This document shows, piece by piece, positions 32,750-41,614 of a stretch of DNA of 64,000 nucleotides (position 1 is the stretch's first letter; each line of letters starts with the position of its first letter). The stretch comes from Amycolatopsis sacchari (GTDB taxonomy: Bacteria > Actinomycetota > Actinomycetes > Mycobacteriales > Pseudonocardiaceae). The DNA lies in the NCBI RefSeq assembly GCF_900114035.1, contig NZ_FORP01000009.1, positions 62,001-126,000 of the forward strand, given 5' to 3'. The translations under genes were made by a program, and so were the position numbers. The notes beneath the pieces are model-generated. The model made no database searches. It worked only from the letters and a program-made list of their open reading frames with translations, and was not told the DNA's origin.

Positions 32750-35257
32750 TCAGGCAGCCGGACCGAACCGGCCCTGCAGGCTGGCGGCGACCAGCTCGAC
32801 CCGCGAGCGGCAGCCGGTGCGGGCGAACAGCCTGGTCAGGTGGTTCTCCACGGTCTTGACCGTGACGCCGAGCAGCGACGCGACACGCCGGTTCGTGTAG
32901 CCCTCACGCAGCAGTTCGATGATCCGCAGCTCCGTCTCGGACAGCTCGGTCCGCGCCGCCCGTGGCTGTGGTGCGGACAGCCCGGGCCGCTGGAAGATCC
33001 GCCGGAGCCCGACCGCGCCGCACCGGTCGACCAGTTCGTGCGCCTCCCGCAGCACCGGTTCCGGGTCCTCGGCGATCTCGGCCGCCACCAGGAGCGCGAC
33101 GAGCTGGTCCGGCACGTCGCCGCGGGCGCGGGCGAGGTCGGCGGCCTCGGCGGCGAGCACCGGGTCGCGGTGCGCGAACGCGCGTCCCTGCAGGACGGCG
33201 AGACTGCGCGGCTGGCGTTCCAGCTCGGCCAGGAACCGTTGCGCCGCAGCGGTGTCCCCCGCCCGGTGGGCGAGCACGAGCGCACGGCGCAGCAACTGGT
33301 CCAGACCGTACCGGCTGCGCCCGGCGAGCCGGTCCAGCAGCCGCTGGACGATCCCCACCGCCTCCCGGTACTCGCCGAGGTGCAGCAGCAGTCCCACCTC
33401 GCCCCACACCCGCATCGCCTCCAGCGCACCGCCTTCCGGCACCGGGTCCAGCCAGCGGCGTGCGGCGGTGAGCTGCCCGCGAGCCGTGCAGATCTCGGCG
33501 GCGATGAGGTGGGCGATCTGGTGGCCGGCGCTGTCGGTTTCGTTGCCCGCGGCCAGTTCCCGGGCCGCCGACAACGCGGACGTCCAGTCCCCGGCGCGGT
33601 ACTGCGCGAGCAGCCGCTGGTACACGGCGACCGGGCCGTGGGACGGCACCCGGTACCGCGGGCCCAGCAACAGTTCCAGCACCGTGGCGAGGTCGGCGAA
33701 GTTGCCCGCTTCGGCGAGCGCGTCGAGCGTCTCGGGCGCGATCCGGCGGCGCAGCCGCGCGGCTGTCCTGGCGCAGCCGTCCCGGTCGCCGAGCAGCGCG
33801 TGCCCGAGCAGGGTCAGCTCGCCGGGCGAGAGCACGGGCTGTGCCCGCAGCTGCCGGACCGGCGGCAGCCGCTCCCCGATGCGCGCGACGGCGGCGAACC
33901 ACCACCGCTTCGCGTTGGGGGGCAGGCTGCCCAGGTGCGCGACGGCCAGCAGCTGGGCCACCAGCAGGTCGTGGCGCAGTTCGGCGGGCAGCGCGGCCGC
34001 GTCCAGGTCGGGCAGCAGCTCGTAGCGCCCGGTGGCCACGACGAGGCGCAGGAACTCCGCCAGCGCGGCGGGTTGCGCGGCCGCCGCACCCGGCTGTTCC
34101 AAGGCCGCCGCGTACCAGCGCACCGCTCGCTCGGGTTCGCGTGCCGCGATCGCGTCGGCTTCCGCGACGAGCCAGGAAACCTCGCCGGGATCGAGCGGCG
34201 GGCGGGCGCGGCTGGCGTACTCGGCGAGCACGCGCGTGCGGTTTCCGGCCAGCAGGCGGCGGGTGAACTCGGCGCACTCGGCGTGCACGGGCACCTGCTC
34301 GACCGCCGCCGCGGCGAGCGCGGGCGGCTCGCAGCTGAGGGAACCGTCCGGGGCCGCGGTCAGCATGCCCGCCTCGACGAGGCGGTCCACCAGCCGGCCG
34401 CACGGGTCGAGCCGTTCGCCCAGCACCTCCGCCAGCACGGGCAGGTCGTCGATCCGCAGGGAGCCGAGCGCGGAGACCACGGCGAGCAGCCGCAGGCCCG
34501 CCTCGCCGGCGCGGGCGGGCAGGTCGTGGCCAGGGGGCAGCGCGATCGGGCGGACCGGATCGGCCAGGCACAGCCGGTCGCCGACGCGGACGAGCCTGCC
34601 GCGGCGGCGCAGTTCCGCGACAGTGGCGATCGCCGCGCTCGGGTTGCCCGCGAGGGGGCCCAGTGCGGCGGCGAGCGCCTGCGGCACCGCTTCGTCGAGC
34701 AGTCCGCCGGCGGCGCGGGCCAGCAGGGGCGCCAGATCCGCTTCCGGCAACGGTCCCAGCTCGAGGACCTCGTCGGCGGCGGCGAGCAGCTCGGGCGCGT
34801 CCCGGCACGCGGCCACGACGAGGCAGCCGGGCCGGCGCGCGGCCCCCAGGACGGCCGCGGGCGCGTCGGCGTCGTCGGCGACCAGGACCGTCGGCCCGGT
34901 GCGGCCGATGCGGTCGAAGATCGCGGTGAGCGCGGGGAAGGCGGTGGGGCAGGGACCGGTTTCGCACCGGCGGGTGAGCGTGGCGATCCGTTCGGCCACG
35001 ACCGCGTCCCCGACCTGCTCGAACTCGGCACGCACGGCGTCCACCAGCAGCCGCACGGGATTGGCACCGTCGGCGGGCGGCAGCCGGATGACGCGCGCGC
35101 CGTCGGCCTGCCAGGCGGCGGCAGCGGCACGCAGGAGCGCGGTCTTGCCGGTGCCGGCGGCGCCGCGCACGACTACGAGCCGGCCGCGGTCACCGCGCAC
35201 GGCAGCCCGCAACGCGGCGAGCTCGGTGCGCCGTCCCCGTAGCCGATCGCGAGCCAT
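32750..35257 (-). CDS. Large ATPase LuxR-family transcriptional regulator
   Basis: 835 residues. The P-loop is intact (RGAAGTGKTALLRAAA) and Walker B is VLVADDADAPA. A helical-repeat middle region follows, and the C-terminal LuxR domain reads ELRIIELLREGYTNRRVASL, then LGVTVKTVENHLTRLFARTG. It has the same architecture as the convergent regulator at 29995, though the two differ widely in sequence outside the DNA-binding end. It probably couples NTP and ligand binding to activation of an unknown regulon. The ATG at 35257 begins MARDRLRGRRTEL, normal for the family. Divergent from the DUF574-type methyltransferase with 276 bp between. Confidence 0.88.
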   Translation of the reverse strand: MARDRLRGRRTELAALRAAVRGDRGRLVVVRGAAGTGKTALLRAAAAAWQADGARVIRLPPADGANPVRLLVDAVRAEFEQVGDAVVAERIATLTRRCETGPCPTAFPALTAIFDRIGRTGPTVLVADDADAPAAVLGAARRPGCLVVAACRDAPELLAAADEVLELGPLPEADLAPLLARAAGGLLDEAVPQALAAALGPLAGNPSAAIATVAELRRRGRLVRVGDRLCLADPVRPIALPPGHDLPARAGEAGLRLLAVVSALGSLRIDDLPVLAEVLGERLDPCGRLVDRLVEAGMLTAAPDGSLSCEPPALAAAAVEQVPVHAECAEFTRRLLAGNRTRVLAEYASRARPPLDPGEVSWLVAEADAIAAREPERAVRWYAAALEQPGAAAAQPAALAEFLRLVVATGRYELLPDLDAAALPAELRHDLLVAQLLAVAHLGSLPPNAKRWWFAAVARIGERLPPVRQLRAQPVLSPGELTLLGHALLGDRDGCARTAARLRRRIAPETLDALAEAGNFADLATVLELLLGPRYRVPSHGPVAVYQRLLAQYRAGDWTSALSAARELAAGNETDSAGHQIAHLIAAEICTARGQLTAARRWLDPVPEGGALEAMRVWGEVGLLLHLGEYREAVGIVQRLLDRLAGRSRYGLDQLLRRALVLAHRAGDTAAAQRFLAELERQPRSLAVLQGRAFAHRDPVLAAEAADLARARGDVPDQLVALLVAAEIAEDPEPVLREAHELVDRCGAVGLRRIFQRPGLSAPQPRAARTELSETELRIIELLREGYTNRRVASLLGVTVKTVENHLTRLFARTGCRSRVELVAASLQGRFGPAA

Positions 35258-35533
35258 GTCCCGGTGCCGTCCCCTTCCCGACCGTGCTGACGGAACGGTA
35301 TGTCAACTGGTTTTCGCAAGCCATTTCGCTGGTCAGCCCGGAAATCCGGCGAAATACTGCCCGAACGCACACCGAACAGTGCCCTTCCGTTCAGCTCCGG
35401 TCGCGCTCGATCTACTCATAGTAGGCAACGCCCGTTTCCCTCCACTGTGGACAGCGCCGACGGGTACCGGGTGTCACCGACCGTGATGGTGGGGCGGCGC
35501 TACGATGGCCCAAAGCGAGAAAGGAACACCGCG

Positions 35534-36397
35534 GTGAGCCAACGGGGACCCGACGCCTTCCCGCCCGAAGGTGTGGACCTGGAGCATCCGAGCGTGGCCC
35601 GGGTGTACGACTACCTGCTCGGTGGTGACGCCAACTGGGCGATCGACCGCGCCTTCGGTGACAAGGTCCTGGCCGGCTTCCCGGTGCTGCGGTCGGTGGC
35701 GATCTCGAACCGGCTGTACCTGCACCGCGCGGTGCGGCACCTGATGCGCCTCGGCGTGCGGCAGTTCATCGACATCGGCTCGGGCATCCCGACGATGGGG
35801 AACACGCACCAGGTCGCGGACGAGGTGTCGCCGGACTCGCGGGTGGTCTACATCGACAACGAACCGGTCGCCGTCGCGCATTCGCGGTACCTGCTGGAAA
35901 AGCACGGCGATCCGAAGCGGCACGCCGTGGTGCAGGCCGACATGCGGGACCCGGACGGGCTGTGGGAGCGCGTCGCCGAGACCGGGGTGATCGACTTCGA
36001 GCAGCCGGTGGCCGTGTTGCTCGTGGCGGTGCTGCACGTCCAGCAGCCGGGGCACGACGGCACCGACATCGGGCCGCAGTGCGTCGCGCGGTACCGGGAG
36101 CTGATGCCGTCCGGTTCGTACCTGGTGATTTCGCAGGTGACCGACGAGGGTGTGCCGGACGAGCTGGCGGACAAGCTGGTCGAGCTCAAGGCGATGTACG
36201 ACGCGTCGTCGAACCCCGTGGTGTGGCGCAAGCAGTCCGAGATCCGGGACCTGCTGGGCGATTTCGAGCTCGTGGAGCCCGGCATGACGTGGACGCCGCT
36301 GTGGCACCCGGAGGAGAGCAGCCCGAACTCGCCCGAGCTGGAGTTCAGCACGCCCGAGGAGTCCGTGATCTGGGTCGGTGTCGGGCGCAAGCCCTGA
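35534..36397 (+). CDS. SAM-dependent methyltransferase, DUF574 (Methyltransf_19) family
   Basis: 287 residues. It shows the family start HPSVARVYDYLLGGDANWAIDRAF and the SAM-binding FIDIGSGIPTMGNTH, followed by VVYIDNEPVAVAHSR. This group is large in actinomycetes and its substrates are unknown. GTG 35534 is selected because AAAGGA lies 8 nt upstream, and TACGAT at 35501 could be the -10 giving a ~20-nt leader. Longer upstream frames have no homology. The 276 bp upstream hold no other gene. Confidence 0.87.
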   Translation: MSQRGPDAFPPEGVDLEHPSVARVYDYLLGGDANWAIDRAFGDKVLAGFPVLRSVAISNRLYLHRAVRHLMRLGVRQFIDIGSGIPTMGNTHQVADEVSPDSRVVYIDNEPVAVAHSRYLLEKHGDPKRHAVVQADMRDPDGLWERVAETGVIDFEQPVAVLLVAVLHVQQPGHDGTDIGPQCVARYRELMPSGSYLVISQVTDEGVPDELADKLVELKAMYDASSNPVVWRKQSEIRDLLGDFELVEPGMTWTPLWHPEESSPNSPELEFSTPEESVIWVGVGRKP

Positions 36398-36400
36398 CGC

Positions 36401-37018
36401 TCAGCTGACCCGCCGGCGCGTGGCCGCGACGATCGCGACCAGCAGGAGTGCCACCGGGAGTGCGGGCAGCGCCGTTCTGGACAGCGTCCGCAGGCCCGCG
36501 GCCGCCAGCGCGCCCAGTACCAGCGCCAGCAGCTGCCGGACCGCCGCGCGCCGGCTTCCGGCCCGGCCGCTCACCAGGTCGTGCAGGGCGTTGGTGAGCG
36601 CGCCGGTGAGGTAGGTGGTCGCGGCGCCGAGCCGCAGTGCGGCGATGCTCTGCCCGCCCATCGCGATGGCCGCGAGCGCGAGCAGGACCAGTGAGCCCGC
36701 GTGGCCAGGGGCCGCGCCCGTCGCGACCCACCAGGCCAGAACTCCCAGCAGCAGCACCAGTTCCGCGCACAGCGGCCCGAGCAGTCCGCGCCGCCACACC
36801 ATCGTCCAGGCGAGCACACCCACGCCGAACGCGGCAACGGCCGTCACGGACGGGACGATGCGGGCGACGTCGGCTGTGCCGAACCCGAAGCCGGTGTTGA
36901 CGAGGTTGCCCGTCACGACGCTCGCGAACGCACCACCGAGTTCCGAGAGCGCGAACAGGTCCACCGCCCCGGCACACGCCGCGAGCGCGGTCGCCACCAC
37001 CACCTCCGCTTTGACCAC
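36401..37018 (-). CDS. DUF1275 (YoaK-like) membrane protein
   Basis: 205 residues with about six hydrophobic helices. GAVDLFALSELGGAFASVVTGN is the signature of the YoaK/DUF1275 family, repeated in a weaker form as TYLTGALTNAL. Function of the family is unknown; a transporter-like role is often guessed. The GTG start is preceded by AGGGTGGG. It lies 9 bp downstream of a 51-residue membrane protein gene and is probably co-transcribed with it. Confidence 0.85.
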   Translation of the reverse strand: MVKAEVVVATALAACAGAVDLFALSELGGAFASVVTGNLVNTGFGFGTADVARIVPSVTAVAAFGVGVLAWTMVWRRGLLGPLCAELVLLLGVLAWWVATGAAPGHAGSLVLLALAAIAMGGQSIAALRLGAATTYLTGALTNALHDLVSGRAGSRRAAVRQLLALVLGALAAAGLRTLSRTALPALPVALLLVAIVAATRRRVS

Positions 37019-37027
37019 CGGCCCACC

Positions 37028-37183
37028 CTAACCGTGTTCTTGTGCCGTGCCTGCCGCGCTGGTGGGCGCGGGCCGCGGGGTGGGATCCGCGTCGTGGGCG
37101 AGCGACACGCCGGCGATGAGACACGCGGCGACGATCCAGCAGGCCAGCCGCACCAACCGGGACAGCGAACAGACGATCATCAT
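37028..37183 (-). CDS. Small single-pass membrane protein (51 aa)
   Basis: ATG 37183 (or the adjacent ATG 37180) has a perfect AAGGAG 7 nt upstream. The product has a basic start, a hydrophobic helix (LACWIVAACLIAGVSLA) and a short Pro/Ala-rich tail ending in EHG. It could be a single TM protein or a secreted peptide with cleavage near SLAHD. The stop is 9 bp before the DUF1275 gene. No known family is recognised; the ribosome site, helix and operon position support it as real. Confidence 0.6.
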   Translation of the reverse strand: MMIVCSLSRLVRLACWIVAACLIAGVSLAHDADPTPRPAPTSAAGTAQEHG

Positions 37184-37365
37184 GGGACTACTCCTTGCGG
37201 GGAACGGGTTTTCCGGCACCAGCGTCACCCCGCTAGTGCGGGCGGCGGGAGGAGTTTCCGGTTTCCGGTTCGGTGCCACCGCGGGGAAAGGCGCGCGTTT
37301 TCGTCCGCTGCGGGGGGGTGAGTGGGTTCGAGCACGCCGGGGCGGAGGGGCGAGGGTGCACCGGT

Positions 37366-37371
37366 GATAAT
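37366..37371 (+). promoter_or_regulatory. Extended -10 element (TGATAAT) of the universal stress gene
   Basis: GATAAT preceded by T (TGATAAT) ends 6 nt before GTG 37378, indicating a leaderless transcript. It is one of the best -10 matches in the window. Confidence 0.55.
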
Positions 37372-37377
37372 GGCGGG

Positions 37378-37884
37378 GTGAGCACCGACGACACCGGATC
37401 CCTCCCGCTCGTCGAGGAGTACGGGCCCGCGTGGGCGCGGGGGCCGTTCGAGCGGGGGACGGATGGTCCGCAGCTGATCCTGGTGGGTGTCGACGGTTCG
37501 GCGACCGCGATGCGGGCGGGTGCGTACGCGGCCGGTCTCGCGCGGCGGCAGCGGTCGCGGCTGGTCGTGGTCTACGTGGTGGCGCCGTCGGTGTGGACCG
37601 GGATGTCGCCGAGCCTCCTCGCGGCCGCGCAGCAACAGGCGCACGACGAGCTGATCACCGAACTACGCGCCCCGCTGGAGCGGCTCGCGGCGGAGGCGCG
37701 GATCCCGGTCACGCTGGAGGTCCGCCGCGGGGACGCCTACACGGAAATCCGCCGGGTGGCCACGGACCGGCAGGCGGACCTCGTGGTGGTCGGCGCATCG
37801 GAGAGCGCGGGCCACCGACTGGTCGGCTCGGTCGCGACGCGCCTGGTGAAGGCGGGCCTCTGGCCGGTGACCGTGGTGCCCTGA
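37378..37884 (+). CDS. Universal stress protein family (UspA)
   Basis: 168 residues with one Usp domain after an N-terminal extension of ~30 residues. Strand one and the Asp are in LILVGVDGSATAMRA. The C-terminal ATP-binding region reads DLVVVGASESAGHRLVGSVA, close to the G-2X-G-9X-G(S/T) pattern. It is predicted to bind nucleotide and help with stress or dormancy adaptation. GTG 37378 is chosen from the -10 hexamer 6 nt upstream. It is followed by a ~700-bp GC-rich repeat region. Confidence 0.87.
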   Translation: MSTDDTGSLPLVEEYGPAWARGPFERGTDGPQLILVGVDGSATAMRAGAYAAGLARRQRSRLVVVYVVAPSVWTGMSPSLLAAAQQQAHDELITELRAPLERLAAEARIPVTLEVRRGDAYTEIRRVATDRQADLVVVGASESAGHRLVGSVATRLVKAGLWPVTVVP

Positions 37885-38605
37885 TTCCCGGCGGTTCGGG
37901 GCCGGTTTGGGGCGGGGCGGTTGGCGATCGCGCCGGGGGGCATTGCGCCGGGGCGTGCGGTTGGGGACGGCTGCGGGCGCGCGAGGGGTCGGGGCGGCTG
38001 GGGGCTGGTTGGGCCCCGTGGCCGAAGGCCAGCGAGCCGGGGGCGGGGTGCTTGAGCCCCAAGGCCGGAGTGCCGGGAGGCCCGAGGCCATCGCGCCGGG
38101 GACGGGGCGGGGGCGAGTCGGGACGGCTGCGGAGGCGGGGTGGGTCGGGGCGGCGGGCGGTTGCTAGGGAAGCCTCGAGCCGGGGGCGACGGTTCGGGAC
38201 GGCTGTGGGGGCGATTGGCCACACGGCCCAAGGCCATCGAGCCGGGGGCGACGGTTCAGGACGGCTGCGGGGCGGGGTCGCGCGGTGATGCCGGTGGATC
38301 GGGGCCGTGCCGGGGCCGTGGGCGCCTCGGATCGCAGCAGGAGCGCGGTGGTGTGGGACGGCTGCGGCGCGAGAATCCAGGCGGCGCTTGGGATGCCGGT
38401 GGGACGGCGCCACTTGGGCGGTCGAAGGCCGTCGTGCCGGGCCGGAATGTGTTGATGCAGGGCGAGCGCTGGGCCGGACGCGGGGTGGCGACCGGGGCGA
38501 TTCCGGGCGGTGTGCGGGTTCGAGGTGCTTGGGCAGACAGGCGACGGCCACCGTGGCGAGACCGGGGACGGGGCCGGGGCGAGCACAGCTGCCGACGCTG
38601 GCGGC
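37885..38605. repeat. GC-rich degenerate repeat region without genes
   Basis: G-rich plus strand made of variants of GAGCCGGGGGCGACGGTTC next to GGACGGCTG. The clearest copies are at about 38172-38204 and 38237-38268, and more degenerate ones extend on both sides. No open frame here shows a ribosome site, sensible codon use or a domain. It resembles the minisatellite at 29.2-29.6 kb in composition and position after an operon. Confidence 0.6.
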
Positions 38606-38611
38606 CGGGAT

Positions 38612-39478
38612 CTACTGTGCCAGTTCGGAAATCACCGTGCCGACTTCCGCGACGAGGTCTCTTGCCAGCAGGCCCGTCACCCCGGTGCGCGGGATGAGGC
38701 GTTGGCCCGCCAGTGCGTGGACGTGCGTCGCCCAGCAGGTTGCTTGCGCTGGGGTTGCCGAGCGGGCCAGGAAACCGCCGATCAGGCCTGCCAGTACGTC
38801 GCCGCTGCCGGAGGTGGCCAGGTGGATGTGGCCGCCTCCGTCGAACCAGCGTTCCCCGTCGGGAGTGGCGATCGCGCCCATCAGCGTGACCACCGCCTGG
38901 TAGCGGTCCGCGATTTCCGCTGCCGCGTCGGCGAAATCGGGCACCTCGTCCCGGTCGAGGAGGTACGCCGCCTCCTTGCTGTTCGGCGACAGCACCACCC
39001 GACCCGCCCACGGCCGCACCAGTTCCGGCTTCCGGCTCAGCGCACCGAGCGCGTAGGCGTCCAGCACCAGCTTCGCGTCTTCGGCCACCAGCGACAGGAC
39101 CCGTTCCAGCAACGCGAACGTCTCGTCCACGTCCGTCAGCCCGGGGCCGATCACCACGGCCCTCGCGTTCGGCAGCACGTCGGCGAGTGCCTCGGCCGCG
39201 TCTCGCGACACCGCGCCGTTTTCCGTCTCCGGCAGGCCGATCACCGAAGACTCCGGCACGGCCACCCCGAGCGCCGTCGCATGCCGTTCGCTCGCGCCCA
39301 GTTGCAGCGTGCCCGCGCCCGCCCGCAGCGCCGCCGTTCCGGTCAGCAGCACCGCGCCCGGCACCGTCCGCGCGCCGCCGAGCACGAACACCGTGCCCCG
39401 GTCGTCCGTGGGCACCGGCCAGTCCCGGAGCAGCGCCGGCGTGACCGGGGTTGGTTCAGGTGAGGGGCGCTGCGGCAT
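38612..39478 (-). CDS. nnrD: ADP-dependent (S)-NAD(P)H-hydrate dehydratase
   Basis: 288 residues of the carbohydrate-kinase-like (CARKD/YjeF C-terminal) fold. Typical motifs are VLGGARTVPGAVLLTGTAAL, ARAVVIGPGLTD, VVLSPNSKEAAYLL and the anion-hole SGSGDVLAGLIGG (usually GTGD). The enzyme repairs hydrated NAD(P)H using ADP. The epimerase partner domain found fused in many bacteria is absent, so this is the stand-alone dehydratase. ATG 39478 (MPQRPSPEPTPVTP) is preferred because GGAGG sits 5 nt upstream. The start region is a near copy of sequence at the end of the preceding phosphatase gene. Confidence 0.87.
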   Translation of the reverse strand: MPQRPSPEPTPVTPALLRDWPVPTDDRGTVFVLGGARTVPGAVLLTGTAALRAGAGTLQLGASERHATALGVAVPESSVIGLPETENGAVSRDAAEALADVLPNARAVVIGPGLTDVDETFALLERVLSLVAEDAKLVLDAYALGALSRKPELVRPWAGRVVLSPNSKEAAYLLDRDEVPDFADAAAEIADRYQAVVTLMGAIATPDGERWFDGGGHIHLATSGSGDVLAGLIGGFLARSATPAQATCWATHVHALAGQRLIPRTGVTGLLARDLVAEVGTVISELAQ

Positions 39479-39634
39479 CGGCTCCTCCATCGGCTCCGTC
39501 GCGGTGGCGCGTCTGCTTGTCGACAAGGCCATACCCGACGGGCGCCACCGCCCACCGCGACGACGCAACCGAAGCCGGATCAGGTGAGGGATGCTGCGGC
39601 ATCGTCGTCCTCTGTTGGCTCCGTTGCGGTGGCG
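39456..39634. repeat. Diverged ~55-bp direct repeat joining phosphatase 3' end and nnrD 5' end
   Basis: 39456-39512 and 39580-39634 are about 85% alike over 55 bp, at an offset of 124 bp. Both begin TCAGGTGAGGG, continue through GCTGCGGCATCG, and end GGCTCCGT(C/T)GCGGTGGCG. The upstream copy encodes the phosphatase C-terminus (ATATEP...); the downstream copy supplies the nnrD start codon and ribosome site (ATATEPMEEPMPQR). A local tandem duplication is the simplest explanation. Confidence 0.65.
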
Positions 39635-40323
39635 TGCAGGTGGACCGTCTCCTGCTCCTCGGTCAGCCGGTACCGGCCATCGGGCTCCGCGCTCCAGCCC
39701 GTGATCGACCCGTTCGCCACCTCCGTCCGCGACGCGGCGCGCAGCAACTCCGGCTCCGGCACGCCTTCGAGCAGGTACCGCAGCGTGAACACCGTCATCT
39801 CGTGCGCCACGAACAACACCCGCTTGCCCGCCGCGTCCGCGTGCAGCTCACGCAGCAACGGCCGCACCCGCAGCACTACGTCCGCCCACGACTCGCCGCC
39901 CGGCGGCCGGTAGTAGAACTTGCCCAGCCGCTGCTTCCGGCGCAGCTCATCGGGCCAGCGCTCCCGCACCCCCCGCGTGGTCAGCAGGTCGAGCACACCC
40001 AGCTCCCGATCCCGCAACCGCTCGTCGATCACCGGCTCCCTGGGCACTGGCGCGCCTTGCTGGCGGGCGGCGGCAAGCGCTATCCGCGCCGTCTCCGCGG
40101 CCCGCCTGTACGGCGACGCGACGACGAGATCCACCGGGCTGCGTGCGAGCCACTCCCCCGCCGCCTCGGCCTGTTCCTCGCCCAGGGGCGTGAGCGGCAC
40201 GTCGGCGTCACGCTCGGCGATGTCGATCACCTCGCGCCCGTCGGACTCCGCCTCCTCGCGTGCGACGTTGCCCGTGCTCTGCCCGTGGCGGAGCAACCCC
40301 ACCCATGCCATCCGCGTGCTCAC
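39580..40323 (-). CDS. Histidine phosphatase family protein
   Basis: 247 residues. The catalytic RHG triad is at LLRHGQS (residues ~12-14) and the second His lies in VLFVAHEMTVFTLR. RDRELGVLDLL and FYYRPPGGESWADV are the conserved loops of phosphoglycerate-mutase-like phosphatases. It is likely a cytosolic phosphatase of unknown substrate. The last ~20 residues (TATEPTEDDDAAASLT) are encoded in a sequence repeated in front of nnrD, so that tail may be a recent acquisition. The two genes run in the same direction, separated by 101 bp. Confidence 0.87.
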   Translation of the reverse strand: MSTRMAWVGLLRHGQSTGNVAREEAESDGREVIDIAERDADVPLTPLGEEQAEAAGEWLARSPVDLVVASPYRRAAETARIALAAARQQGAPVPREPVIDERLRDRELGVLDLLTTRGVRERWPDELRRKQRLGKFYYRPPGGESWADVVLRVRPLLRELHADAAGKRVLFVAHEMTVFTLRYLLEGVPEPELLRAASRTEVANGSITGWSAEPDGRYRLTEEQETVHLHATATEPTEDDDAAASLT

Positions 40324-40371
40324 GGCAGCAGGACTACCCAGGGCGCGGAGATCGTAAAAACGGCGCCCCCG

Positions 40372-40542
40372 CTAGCGGCCCTGCTCGTCCCGCGGGGCGG
40401 CCTCCTGCGCACCCCGCCCCGCCTCGACGACCGTCCAGTTCCGCAGGCCGCCCGCGAACTGGGCCGCGTACTGCTCCGCGGCCGCCTGCGTCGGAAAGCG
40501 GACCTCCTGCGCGCGCGACCGGTGCTTGATCTTGTAAGCCAT
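40372..40542 (-). CDS. Small conserved-looking protein (56 aa)
   Basis: ATG 40542 has GGGGAG 6 nt upstream. The 56-residue product MAYKIKHRSRAQEVRFPTQA continues through AAEQYAAQFAGGLRNWTVVE and then a charged tail. The mix of a basic beta-like start, an alanine-rich helix and a WTVVE strand resembles small DUF2188-like or general actinobacterial alpha/beta proteins. No function is assigned. The codon pattern and ribosome site support it as a real gene. It lies 48 bp upstream of the histidine phosphatase start, on the same strand. Confidence 0.62.
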   Translation of the reverse strand: MAYKIKHRSRAQEVRFPTQAAAEQYAAQFAGGLRNWTVVEAGRGAQEAAPRDEQGR

Positions 40543-40678
40543 GGTGGACTCCCCTGCTTGCGACTCTCCCTGCGTCCAACCATAGAACAGACGTTCGAGC
40601 ACGGCAAGGCGACTCGCCGGAGCGGGTGAAAACGGCCCGAACCCGCCCAGTCCACTGTGGACGGTTATCCTCGACGGT

Positions 40679-41614
40679 GTGCGGGAGATCTTCGACACAG
40701 CCGGGGTCCAGGCCTGGGCGCACGTCCGCTGCCTGGACTGCGGCGCCGAAACCGGGCTGGACGCGGACGAACCGGTCGTGCTGGCGTCGGTCGTCAAGGT
40801 CCCGCTGGTGCTGGAGTTCGCGCGCCAGGTCGCGGCGGGCCAGCTCGACCCGGCCGACCGCGTCCGCGCGACCGCACCCACCCGCCTGGGTGGTGCCGCG
40901 ATCGCCGGCTGCGCCGACGACGTCGAGCTGAGCCTGCGGGACGCCGCGCTGTTCGCGCTGACGTTGAGCGACAACACCGCCGCCGACCTGCTGTTCGACC
41001 GCGTCGGCCTGGACAACGTGCGCTCGCTGGTGCGCGAACTGGGGCTGGCGGACACCCGGATCACCGGCGCGCCAAGGGATGTCGTGACCAGCATGGCCGA
41101 GGACATCGGAGCCCGCGACGCCGCGGACTTCGCGCGCAGGTTCCCCGCGCTGGGCCCCGAGGAGGTGTTCCGCACCCGCGCGCTCGACCCCTCGGCGACC
41201 AACGCCAGCACCCCGCGCGACCTCACCCGGCTCCTCGCCCTCATCGCCGACGACCGGGCCGGGCCGCCGGAGGCGTGCGCCTGGGTGCGGGACCTGATGA
41301 GCAGGCAGCTCAACTGGCACCGCCTCACCGCCGCCTTCCCGCCCGAGGTCGCGGTGTGGGGCAAGACGGGGTCCTTACCCGCGCTGCGCAACGAAATCGG
41401 CGTCGTCTCCTACCCGGGTGGCCCCCGGTACGCGGTGGCCGTGTGCACCCGCGCGGAGGTCCTCACCGGCCGCCTCCCGCACGTGGACCGGGCGATCGGC
41501 GAGGCCGCGCGGCAGGCCGTCGAGGACCTGGCTCACGACTGCCCGAACACCACGCTCCACGGCCGTCGCGGCGGTTCCCCCGGCGACGCGAGCGTCGAGA
41601 TCCCGTCCCCCTGA
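40679..41614 (+). CDS. Beta-lactamase-fold serine hydrolase without signal peptide
   Basis: 311 residues of the class A beta-lactamase/PBP-like fold. SVVK at about 37-40 is the nucleophile motif, LSDNTAADLL is the SDN motif, and WGKTGSL is the KTG motif. The class A omega-loop Glu166 is not obvious; the corresponding stretch is LDPSATNASTPRD. No signal peptide precedes the domain, so it is predicted to be cytosolic, which is unusual for a penicillin-interacting enzyme and suggests an esterase or amidase role. GTG 40679 is chosen from TATCCT 7 nt upstream. The 3' end overlaps the convergent LysR gene by 82 bp. Confidence 0.82.
   Translation: MREIFDTAGVQAWAHVRCLDCGAETGLDADEPVVLASVVKVPLVLEFARQVAAGQLDPADRVRATAPTRLGGAAIAGCADDVELSLRDAALFALTLSDNTAADLLFDRVGLDNVRSLVRELGLADTRITGAPRDVVTSMAEDIGARDAADFARRFPALGPEEVFRTRALDPSATNASTPRDLTRLLALIADDRAGPPEACAWVRDLMSRQLNWHRLTAAFPPEVAVWGKTGSLPALRNEIGVVSYPGGPRYAVAVCTRAEVLTGRLPHVDRAIGEAARQAVEDLAHDCPNTTLHGRRGGSPGDASVEIPSP

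Noticed and set aside
38164..39011. Open frames in the GC-rich repeat region after the stress protein
   Set aside because: Low-complexity Arg/Pro/Gly translations, no ribosome site, and they overlap repeats or nnrD.
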